Of a stretch of DNA of 64,000 nt, positions 24,001 through 36,400 are shown piece by piece. The notes under the pieces were generated by a model. That model was not told the origin of the DNA. It saw nothing but the letters and a program-made list of their open reading frames with translations, and did not search any database. A program made the position numbers and the translations under genes. Source of the DNA: Aldrovandia affinis (lineage: Eukaryota > Chordata > Actinopteri > Notacanthiformes > Halosauridae); assembly GCA_029706075.1 (NCBI GenBank), contig JAINUG010000026.1, positions 2,959,001 to 3,023,000 on the forward strand. Reading direction: 5' to 3'. The number at the start of each line of letters is the position of its first letter. The stretch's first letter is position 1.

Positions 24001-27000
24001 GAGAGGGAGGGAGGGAGGGAGAATCACCAACAGAGTCACAATCGGCTAAACAGGGTCAGCTTCAGCTTCAGAATAAGAGAGAAAAAGAGAGTCATAACTC
24101 AGATACAGAGGGGGCTAAAAGACGGCAGAGAGAAAGACTGTTGGATAGGGAGATAGTGTCTGGCTTTGTATGGTCATGGAAATCCAGGACCATACAAAGG
24201 TCATCACTGCTAACCACCAACAACAACCATGACACAACTAATTTAAAAAATAGTTTTCATGACGGTGAGGCTGAAGCTGAAGGTGAGGCTGAAGCTGCAC
24301 TTCACCATTGCCCATCAGAAAAAGCACTTACTTTTACAGGGTCACTGAGTGACAGCTCTCAGCTCTCCTCATTTAGAACGCTCTCTGGCCACTTTGCTCT
24401 GGACTCAGAAGAAGTACTGCCCCCCAAATAGGTTTGTGGATTAAGGTTTGTGTATCAATGGTTATATTTTAAGGATATGCCTTATGCTTATCCAAAGTGA
24501 CCAGTTTATCCATGATGGTTTGGTGACAATAAACATTCAATAGCAGGTTACCTGCATTTTAAATTCCCACACTGCAAACAATTGAGTCATATTCCTATGA
24601 CAATATCAGTATTATTTGTTCTCATATACAGCCGTGGCCAAAAGTTTTGAGAATGACACAAGTATTGGTTTTCAGAAAGTTCGCTGCTTCAGTGTTTTTA
24701 GATCTTTTTGTCAGATGTTACTATGGTATACTGAAGTATAATTACAAGCATTTCACAAGTGTCAAAGGCTTTTATTGACAATTACATTAAGTTTATGCAG
24801 AGTCAATATTTGCAGTGTTGACCCTTCTTTTTCAAGACCTCTGCAATTCGCCCTGGCATGCTGTCAATTAACTTCTGGGCCACATCTGGACTGATGGCAG
24901 CCCATTCTTGCATAATCAATGCTTGGAGTTTGTCAGAATTTGTGGGTTTTTGTTTGTCCACCCGCCACTTGAGGATTGACCACAAGTTCTCAATGGGATT
25001 AAGGTCTGGGGAGTTTCCTGGCCATGGACCCAAAATGTCAATGTTTTGTTCCCCGAGCCACTTAGTTATCACTTTTGCCTTATGGCAAGGTGCTCCATCA
25101 TGCTGGAAAAGGCATTGTTCGTCACCAAACTGTTCTTGGATGGTTGGGAGAAGTTGCTCTCGGAGGATGTTTTAGTACCATTCTTTATTCATGGCTGTGT
25201 TCTTAGGCAAAATTGTGTGAGAGCCCACTCCCTCGGCTGAGAAGCAACCCCACACATGAATGGTCTCAGGATGCTTTACTGTTGGCATGACACAGGACTG
25301 ATGGTAGCGCTCACCTTTTCTTCTCCGGACAAGCTTTTTTCCGGATGCCCCAAATAATCGGAAAGGGGAATCATCAGAGAAAATGACTTTACCCCAGTCC
25401 TCAGCAGTCCAATCCCTGTACCTTTTGCAGAATATCAAATGTTCCTGATGTTTTTCCTGGAGAAAAGTGGCTTCTTTGCTGCCCTTCTTGACACCAGGCC
25501 ATCCTCCAAAAGTCTACGCCTCACTGTGCGTGCAGATGCACTCACACCTGCCTGCTGCCATTCCTGAGCAAGCTCTGCACTGGTGGTGCCCCGATCCCGC
25601 AGCTGAATCAACTTTAGGAGACGGTCCTGGCGCTTGCTGGACTTTCTTGGGCGCCCTGAAGCCTTCTTCACAACAATTGAACCTCTCTCCTTGAAGTTCT
25701 TGATGATCCGATAAATGGTTGATTTAGGTGCAATCTTACTAGCAGCAATATCCTTGCCTGTGAAGCCCTTTTTGTGCAAAGCAATGATGACTACACGTGT
25801 TTCCTTGCAGGTAACCATGGTTAACAGAGGAAGAACAATGATTTCAAGCACCACCCTCCTTTTAAAGCTTCCAGTCTGTTATTCTAACGCAATCAGCATG
25901 ACAGAGTGATCTCCAGCCTTGTCCTCATCAACACTCTCACCTGTGTTAACGAGAATAACTGACATGATGTCAGCTATTCCTTTGTGGCAGGGCTGAAATG
26001 CAGTGTAAATGTTTTTTTGGGGATTAAGTTCATTTTCATGGCAAAGAGGGACTTTGCAATTAATTGCAATTCATCTGATCACTCTTCATAACATTCTGGA
26101 GTATATGCCAATTGCCATCATAAAAACTGAGGCAGCAGACTTTGTGAAAATTAATATTTGTGTCATTCTCAAAACTTTTGGCCATGGGTGTACAGTAGAA
26201 CATGATATGAGAACCATCGTCTGAGGAAGTACAAAGTACAAAGGATTCACTTATGAATCCAAAATATGACACGCTTGGTTAAAGGTTAATACCTCTCTCC
26301 CTAGAATATGTTCAATAATATTTAATACGACACAGACAATTGAACAGTATTGATGCAGTGACAAAACACATTTACCCGTCGTCAACTAGTTGGCCAATAA
26401 AGAGGGGATGTGTACAGATTGTTGGCAATAATGTTGCTACATAACAACAAGGTTGCTTATTTTCTGATTTGACCTTGAAATTAAATAAACTAAATTAAAT
26501 TGAAATGAATTTATCATTAAATCTAAGTATAAGAGAACAGGGAAACAATATCATGACTGGATAGCTGGTATGATATGCAGGTTCAGAATACTGAATTATG
26601 CAAGGCAATTATATTAAATTGAGCTTATAGGTTCAGCATTGTAACAGAAATAATTCTAAATTATATTTTGCATATGCATAAATGCATTTCTATCCAATGT
26701 CTGTAAACATTTATCATCATCATCATACTGGATATTTATGAACTCAAAATAAAACAATTGATACACCAAAGCCACCAAGTACAATTCTTAGATTACCATG
26801 CAAATTGAGCTGATATGCATGAGCATTTTGGATATCTGATGCAATATCAGAAAATCATCTGCAGTTAGCCAGATAAATAGGAGGTTACATTTTGTATGTT
26901 GTTTCCCGACTGGGTGGAACTTTAGTATTATGAAGATGCCGTAAATGCTGTTTTATTAAATGTCGCTATTTACAGACACTTCTGCGTTTAAAAAAACGGT

Positions 27001-30000
27001 CTTGTCTCGGGTCAATAATGAATTCAGTGATGAAAAGGAGGGAGAGCATGAAAAGAGAGCAAGAAAGGAAAGAATCAGACCATGAGGGAGCAAAGGGAAA
27101 GAGAGATGGAGAAAAGCAGAGAAAATATCATAAAATAATGATGCTGGGATAATGTGTTGACCTACCACTCTCAATTTAGTAACACTACAGGGCATTTAGT
27201 TACAAAGGGCAGCTCAAATGCACACATCTTATCAGACAAACTTCACAGATACAGCCTTTTGGAAGGGTATTTGAGGTTTCATGAAGGAGCACTTCTACTG
27301 TTAAAATCCGTGGTGGTCTACACTGATAATACATGCAGATACTGTCAACTGGCAAAAATAAAGGAAACACTTGAGTAAATGTATGGTTCTGGCGGCTCTG
27401 TTATGGTGTGTCGTGCATTTTCCTGGCATGGTTTATGTCCACTCAACCCCTTAGAGGGCAAGGTAAAGGCCAATTAATACAAAGCCATTCTGAATGATCA
27501 CCTTCATCCTATAGTGAAGCATTTCTATCCTGATGGAAGTAGTTTCTTCCAGGATGATAACGCCCCCATCCACAGGGCACGAGTGATGACTGGTTTGATG
27601 ACCGTGAAAATGATGTAAACCATATGCCATGGCCGTCTCAGTCACCAGATCTCAACCCAATTGAACACTTCTGGGGCGGCGCCTGAGACAGCGTTTTCCA
27701 CCACCATCAGCAAAACACCAAATGATGGAATTTCTCATGGAAGTGGTGTTGCATCCCTCCAATAGTGTTCCAGACCCTTTTATAATCTATGCCAAGGTGC
27801 ACTGAAGCTGATCTAGCTGCTCGTGGTGGCCCAACGCCCTATTAAGACTTTATGTAGGCATTTCCTTTGTTTTGGCAGTTAGCTGTACAATGACCATACA
27901 AGCAGGTCACAGGTATGAGATGGAAGTATGATGCAGAGAGTGATTCAGTATAGGTGACAGGGTGCCAGGACATGCCCTTTTGATCTGCTCTAGTCCTGTC
28001 TGGAATTGGCCGTTTGTCCTCTTCCTTTCTGCACACAGAGTTATGCCATGCAGTGCCAGCCCAAGTTTTTTAGGCCAGTGAATTGAAATTAGCACATTGG
28101 TAGATTATCAACCAGCACACAGGGAGACTGTCAATGAACTGCTTGAAAAGGCAGAGTATTTCCATATGTGAGATTCGGTGCTTGTCACCCATTAGGAACA
28201 GCCATTCACAACTTCTCCACAATGCATCAATTTACTGTCAGAGCCAAATACTGGCAGTATAATCTGTAGGAAGGCAGGAGAAGGTTTTTTTTTTTTTTTT
28301 AATGAAAAGAGTAGGAGAGCGTGAGGCAAGTCCTGTGTGAACCAGAAAAAAAACTAACAGAGAAGCGCACTAGGACGGAGGCCATTTTGGGACAAACTGG
28401 TACAATTGCTGGATGTCAATGAGGCAAGCAGACAGTAGGACAGCAGATCAGTTGGTAAACAGAAAGTACCCACGGTACACTCATTGTACTGTGCTGAAAA
28501 GCATTGGGGGAGAGAGAAAGAGAAAAAAAAAAAAAAAAAAAAATCCCCCATGGTTCACATCATGGCACCAGAAAATACCAGCCAGTTCTGTAATTGGCCT
28601 TGCTTGGCAGAGACAATTGATCAACGTATCACATTTTACTTGGTGAAGCAGCAGTCCTTTAAAAAGCACTGAACATCATGATTATGCCTTACCATTTTCA
28701 AGGACAACCAATCCACAAACGTTCTCCAGTCAATTTTCATAACGGACTCGGCAACAACAGAAAATGGAAACCCAGCACCAGGTGTGTGCTCTGCCTGCAG
28801 AATGTAGGGGGGGACACACTGGCCATGTGATTGACATGCTTGATTTGACAACAGACTGGTGAGTACAGCAACAAGCAGATCCTCCTCCACCCCCTCCACC
28901 CCCCGAAACCCACAATGCACCTGCATTTCAGGGCCCAGTCAAAACAAGACACTTTGCATGGCATGCAGCATTACCCCAATGGAGTTCCCTGGGCTTCCAA
29001 AGAGCATGTGCAGTGTGACCAGGCGGGTGGGAAAAGAAGGGTGGCATCAGAATGTCAGTGCTGACATCACATGACAGAGCCAAGACAGGGTCCAACTCAT
29101 GCTCAACTTGAGACGCTGCTTGGCTCATCACCCAACACTTATGGCACTTACTCCGGCGATCTGTCCCCCGGCCAACATCAGCTGTGTCTGGGCCAACACT
29201 CCCTGCTGGCTGGAGGCTGGAGGCTCCCCCGAATCCTCTGACTTAGACTACAACCAGAACACAGGGCAGGGTCAGTGGGCAAGGTTGGAGGGGGACACCT
29301 GAGGTTCCGGTAGATAAGGGCTATAGGAGTAGTATGTATTGCACACAGTCCTGGGTTTATTGGGAACAGTCACGCTCTGCAAACCACTGCTGTTTTCAGT
29401 TCCAGACTGCATTCAAAATAAATAACACAAACCTCTTGTCTGAGGGACAGAAACTCATCATCATATTCATTTTCAATGTAGAAGCTGCACGGTCTGTCAA
29501 GTAGTTTTCCAAATAAGAAGATATTCCTAAACCCTATAGAGACCTCTGCTCCAGCGTATAAACCAAAGAAGAAGGTGTAAGAAACTTGTAAGGATTTCCT
29601 TTCTAAGCACCACCATTTCAAAACCCTCATGACGGATAGTGATATGCCTTCCTCAGTAACCCACTCTTAAGTATCAACCGAAGGCTACAAGGACAAGGCA
29701 TGCAGGTTCATACCAAAGTCAAACCTAAGGCCAAGACTGAGTGAAGAGGAATAACAACGGTATTCAAAATGATGGAAAATGTCCATCCTTGGCCTTTTCA
29801 GAAAAATTGGCAAATTAATGAGAAAGGAAGAAATGGAAACTGAAGCCAATTAAGAGGAAACCTTACACAACCCACAGCAAAGCAGTCAATTTAAATGGTG
29901 TTGTTAGAGCCAACATGAGGAATAGAAGACAAAATGTATGTAGCTAGAAAAAACATTGCAATGTTACTTAGCAGCAGATGGCTGGTTAAATGCCATTACA

Positions 30001-33000
30001 ATAACCTATTAATTTACCCCAGAGTGTGAAACAAATCTAACAAGTGATAATAATAAACATGGGTGCCCATAACCACATCCGTATAGGCACTGTTTAGAAA
30101 CAAGAAGCCTACCAACATATGTCTGCAGCACATGCTCGTGACAAGAAATGGAAGAATGCAGAGCACTGGCAGTGACAAAGAGAAAAAAATCGACAAAGTC
30201 ACAGAAACTTAAGCGCTGTCCACCCATGGCATGAATGTTTTGTTACGTGTTTTTGGCAGAATCCTTTTTTGGGAGCTAGTGAGCACTATATATTTAACCA
30301 TCCCTCCTCGAAATGTCCTAATGCCTAGCCTGTAGGTGTGATACAGAACCAAAGAAAGAACTATCTGAATAGAGCAAACATCTGATCCTCTGTGGGTGTG
30401 TGCATGTGTTAATTAAAATCTGGTTATGCAGTGCATATAAATTCTGCATAGATTTGCATATTCACCACCTGCGGAACAGCAAATTAGCATATCATGCATT
30501 CGCTCCCCTGCTCATTCCCAGCAGAATCCCTGTAGAGTGACAGTTCAAACGTTCGCCTCTCCAATATGCAGGTAACTTTTACTTGGGAACACTTCTGGTA
30601 GGTGAAAGCTTTTGACTGACCGCCATTCATTAAAGCAGTGCCAGTTGTTCTTAAAAAAAATAGAAAATAAAAAATGTGGGTTCTCAACTGGCTTGGTAAA
30701 AGCACACGCTATGATCACAGGCTGGGCCCTAAAGCCTCACTAGTTACCGAGTTACTAGCCTGTTTTACACTGCCCGTTCAAAAAAAAAGTCACTAATATT
30801 TCGTTGGACCGCCTTTAGCTTTGATTACAGCACGCAATCGCCATGGCATCGTTTCGATAAGCTTCTGCAATGTCACATTTATTTCTGTCCAGAGTTGCAT
30901 TAATTTTTCGCCAAGATCTTGTATTGATGATGGGAGAGTCGGACCGCTGCGCAAAGTCTTCTCCAGCACATCCCAAAGATTCTCAATGGGGTTAAGGTCT
31001 GGACTCTGTGGTGGCCAATCCATGTGTGAAAATGATGTCTCATGCTCCCTGAACCACTCTTTCACAATTTGAGCCCGATGAATCGTGGCATTGTCATCTT
31101 GGAATATGCCCGTGCCATCAGGGAAGAAAAAATCCATTGATGGAAAAACCTGGTCATTCAGTATATTCAGGTAGTCAGCTGACTTCATTCTTTGGGCACA
31201 TAACGTTGCTGAACCTAGACCTGACCAACTGCAGCAAACCCCTGATCATAACACTGCCCCCACAGGCTTGTACGGTAGGCACTAGGCATGATGGGTGCAT
31301 CACTTCATCCGCCTCTCTTCTTACCCTGATGCGCCCATCACTCTGGAACATGGTAAATCTGGACTCATCAGACCACATGACCTTCTTCCATTGCTCCAGA
31401 GTCCAATCTTTATGCTCCCTAGCAAATTGAAGCCTTTTTTTCCGATTAGCCTCACTGACAAGTGGTTTTCTTAAGGCTACACAGCTGTTTAGTCCCAATC
31501 CCTTGAGTTCCCTTCGCATTGTGCGTGTGGAAATGCTCTTACTTTCACTATTACACATAGCTGTGAGTTCTACTGTTGATTTTTTACGATATGATTTCAC
31601 CAAACGTAAGTGATCGCCGATCACGATCATTCAAGATTTTTTTCCGACCACATTTCTTCCTCGAAGATGATGGTTCACCACTATCCTTCCAGGTTTTAAT
31701 AATGTGTTGGACAGTTCTTAACCCAATTTTAGTAGTTTCAGCAATCTCCTTAATTGTTTTCTTTGCTTGATGCAGGCCAATAATTTGACCCTTCTGAAAC
31801 ATCTTTTCCACTACCACAGGATATGTCTTCCGAGATGGTTGTTTAAGAAATGAGAAGCTATTCACTGCATCAGTTAGGGTTAAATAACTTGTTGCCAGCT
31901 AAAACATATGAATCACTGCAGTAATTATCCAATGGAAGGCTCTTACCTATTTGCTTAGTTAAATCCAGGTGGCGACTTTTTTTTTGGCCAGGCAGTGCAT
32001 GTCATTAGTTGGGACTGGGATTCTGCAGCGCCAGGACACAATTCGCTTTTACCCACAAGGGGTAGGTAGGTGGGTTTAAGTTGGCCAGGGTTCCTTAGGT
32101 TAATGCTACATGAGCTCCGTACAACAACCACAGGCTACCAGTAGTTGTCAGTGAGAGATATGCCTCTCCTCCAATCAGTGCAAGCTCTCCTGGAATGGCC
32201 TCGATTGTGGAAAATAGGTATCGTCTCGAGGGCACCTGCATTTGAGTAGCATTGCAAGCACTGGGACACACTTCAGCTGATGTGACTTGAGGCATAACTG
32301 ACGATTCCAAATTGGTGAGGAAAAAAGAAAAAAGAATGGGAGAAAATAATAAAACGATGAAAAACAGGTTAATGCGGTTGGAAAGAAATTACTTTTAATG
32401 TTACTTGAATTGTCAGTAACAAATATTGCTACACAGAAATTGCCAAATGAAAATCGTTATGAAAATTACCTTCGACAACTTAAAACTTGAACAATTAAGG
32501 GGTATAATTCCTTTTGATTTAAAAAAATGCCATTTGTCCTTCTACATTTATTTATGAAAGACTGTTTTTAGCAAATAGCAATACATTTTAACATTTATAA
32601 ATACTATAATTGAGCCCTTTCTCATTTGTTTCAACAGTATTTTACAAAACATATTCCACTATTCTCAGTTTTTGCATGAAATACATGGACAACTTCCAAA
32701 TGTACAAATGCCAACCATGAACTAAAATCCAGTGAAGCCACTGAAATATAAATATGGCCTTAATACACTGGTTATGTAACAGTACAGGGATATTCAGGAT
32801 TATGTAATTTAGCTAATTGTTGCAAGTACACCACATGAAAGCTCCAAATTTCAGAACCAAAATATGTCATGGCAGTCTGATATACACTTTCCTATACAGT
32901 TACTATATTCTACATGTGTAAATGTAGGCTTATATTTATTTGCCTTTATTATCTAAACTCGCCTGGTTTTTCAAGCATTCTACTTTCAGTGACAGTTTTC

Positions 33001-33418
33001 AGGACGTCTGGTGAAAGCAATCAAATAACTCCCACTGCGAACTTCTATAGCCACATACAAAAGTTTGCCTTCTTTCTCTATTCCTTCATTTCCCAGGGAG
33101 CAAAGGATTGGCTTTGTTATTCAATCCATCATCCCTGTAAACACAATGCAGTACCCCGCCTCTAATCGGGCTGCGAGACTGCCCAGTTCGCAAGTCCTGA
33201 GAAACGTTTCACACCGCACCCAAACCAAGGAGCTGCTGCACAGGCAGACAAGACCCTTCAAGTCTGCAGAGAACAATGGAGGGGCAGCCTTTGTCTCATG
33301 GTTTTGTGCAGGTGTTTGGTTTACCTGTTGTAGCAGGGCTTGTGTGTGCGCGTTGGTGATTGCGCTTGTAGTCTGCACAGTTTGTCTCTGAAAGTCCAGT
33401 CCATTTGTTTGGGCACCT

Positions 33419-33486
<68 letters not shown>

Positions 33487-36400
33487 GGGACAAGTAAAAC
33501 AGTGGGCAAGAAAACCACAAAACAACACTAAAGATTCAACGGGGTGAGACCAAGTGCAGGGAGGTCAAATTTAGTCAGTGGGGTAAGACAGGGTGCCGAG
33601 AGGTAAAATAGGATTCAGTGGAGTAAGACAGTGAGGAAGAGGAAATTTCAGGAAATGAGTGGTGCAAGAAAGTAAATGGAAAATGGAGTGCAAAGAAAAT
33701 CTATGCAGAATTCAGTGAAATCACCTGTGTTTCCATTCCCAGTCTCCATTGCACCTTTACTTGTTTCTGACGGATTACTCATTCTTGACTCTGAAACAGA
33801 AAAATACAAGGCTACAGGAATCAGGCCACTGAATAATAAAGCTACAGTGAATACCCACTAAACAGTCATCCATACTTTGCTTCATAAAACTGAATATTAG
33901 TCTAGTCTCCAACTGATAATCTGCACAAAAAGAACTACACTTACTGTGATCAATGACAAACAGGCTGAACACTAAATAAATTATGGAATTAAAAGATGTA
34001 CAAAATCATTAGGATCAAAGTAACCAAAGAGCATTTCAACATTTCAGTCTTGCTGGAGAAGGTCTCCTCACCAAGAACACATTTGCATCAAGAACCTACA
34101 AGGCCTGCATTACAGAATGTTCCACCATTTTGAATATTAGGAAAAATATTACATCAGACCTCATGAACCACTGGGCTCAGGTAAGCAGAGGCTTACTCCA
34201 ATGCCTAACCTCATGAATGTGACACTGATCAGACACTTGGTGGGGCTGTTAGAGAATTAAAATGCATAGGTCTGCAATATCAATGCAATGCAAAATCATC
34301 AATATCAACACAGACATCAACTGTTTCATTCTCAGAGTCGATTACTCAAGTTGTATTGTTGTTAACTCGTCAGGAAAGTTCTCTAAAAAATTATAGGCGC
34401 CAATTTTCTAATGACAGCATTTTGACCAATATATTTGCAAATGAAAAACAGTTGACCAATATGACCTTGTTAAGTAGCCTTTAAAGCTAACTAGCAAGTC
34501 AATAATTTGTTTTGTTAAACTTCAATAGAGTAGATAGCTAGCACACCTATCTAGCACACAATCACTGGTTACATTTGACTAGACTCGAATATTTTAAATA
34601 AAATAACTAGCTCAGGGATGTCCAATCTTATCCAAGAAGGGCCAGTGTGGGTGCAGGCTTTTGTTGTAGCCCAGCACTAACACACCTGATTCGACTAATG
34701 AAGGTCTCGATTGAAGACCACGATTGGTGGATTAGTTGAATCAGGCATTTTAGTTCTGGGCTAGAACAAAAGCCTGCACCCACACCAGCCCTTCTCAGAT
34801 GAGATTGGACACCCCTGAACTAGCTAGTTATCAGTCATTTTAAAGCAAATTTTATCCCCTTATTTGGAATGCTCAATTGCATTTGTAAGCCGGACTGGAT
34901 TGTCTTCACTGCAATGTCCATAAATTTGGAAGAGCACAGACTAGTACCATTCTCCAATGTGCACACTATTAAAACTGAGAAATTTGATCACCATCTTAAG
35001 TGTTAGGTAGCTTGCTGTAACACAGGCCAGAAGCCACTTGCTAGCGAACAGTAGGATTACCAAACATCTGGACAGCCTGGTTTTCAGCCTCGATTAATTA
35101 TTATTAATTGTTTTGCCACAGGGAGTCCAATGCTGACACTCCAGCATACTGCCTATAATGTTCACGGCACATCTGACAACATGCAAGTCTTACATTTTCT
35201 CTGATTGGTTGAGACATCACCATGGATAGGTACATTTTGCAGTGAGGTAAAGAAACTTGCTTTCTTTGATGATTAAATTTGCCAGAGGGTACTTGTGTAG
35301 AGTTTTAAGCATGGCAGGGCATGCTGTGACACCTTCAAAATTGTACCTTAACAGACAAACCGAATGTAAGGGCAATAGGTGAACCATTTGTAACTGTTCA
35401 ATGTGTGATTTTAGGGTCTAATTTAATGTTTTGATTTGATTTGATTTGTTACCCAAGTGTACAATTCAAAAACAGTGCAAAATTTGTTTGTTGTTTACTT
35501 GTGGTTCAGACAAAAAAAGGTTGCAATATTTCTTTGTAAGTGACATTTTGATTAGTCAGGGAAAACACTAGTTTTTGAAATGGCTTCCATTAATATTTTT
35601 ATAGCAACACCACCCAACCACATATCAAGACTCAAGCTCTGAATATCATTCAAGGTCATTAGAATTAAGAATCAACATTTGTAGGCCATAATATAATTTT
35701 GCAAACAATTTTCCCCCATCTATTTGTCCTCATTTTACATGTTTTGGGCATGATAGAACATGACATTCATTCGCAAAGACCTTTCTTTTGACTAGCACTT
35801 CGAAGCCTTACAATTTGACAGGTGGTGTGTTTTTTTTCTTTCTTTTTCATTTTTTTTTATTTTTTTTTATTTTTTTAAAAGAGTGATAGATGCATTTTAA
35901 AATGTGAAAAATCCTATTTATGTCATGGTTACATTACAATGGATTTACACCTCAACAAATTGCTGTGATTGGATGATTAAAATAGGCTATAAAACACCCA
36001 AATCTCTGCCCTCCTTCCAATGTAAATGGAACCAAGGTATAAGCACAAAGATGCAGTATTACAAAAACAGAGAGCTGCAGTGTTACAGAAACAATCAGAA
36101 TAATGCACAGTATTACTGAAATACCCTGAGAAATTGACTAAAACACATTAAAGCACATTATATAACTGAACACCCACACAGTAGTAGTTAAAGATGTGCA
36201 GTGTTTCTGAAATACATTAACATTAACATAACAGCAGTTACAGAAAACCCCAAATTTCAGCATTACCAAACACTACCAAAAGTAGTGTTTCCGAAGCACT
36301 CACATTCAATTCTTTAATTAAACAGAGGCATAGTGCCACTGGAACACTCACAGTGAATTGCATTGTTACTGAAAGACAAACACAGAATTGGTTAAACACA

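Noticed and set aside
28859-29302. + strand frames over the POU2F1 SKSEDSG exon
   Set aside because: They are antisense shadows of the real exon at 29152-29247.
32240-32310. A candidate for the missing POU2F1 exon (CAG-bounded stretch reading ..SACNATQMQ)
   Set aside because: Between usable AG and GT sites it is 41 nt, which breaks the frame. The residues do not match the mammalian segment, and the GT belongs to the 240-bp repeat.
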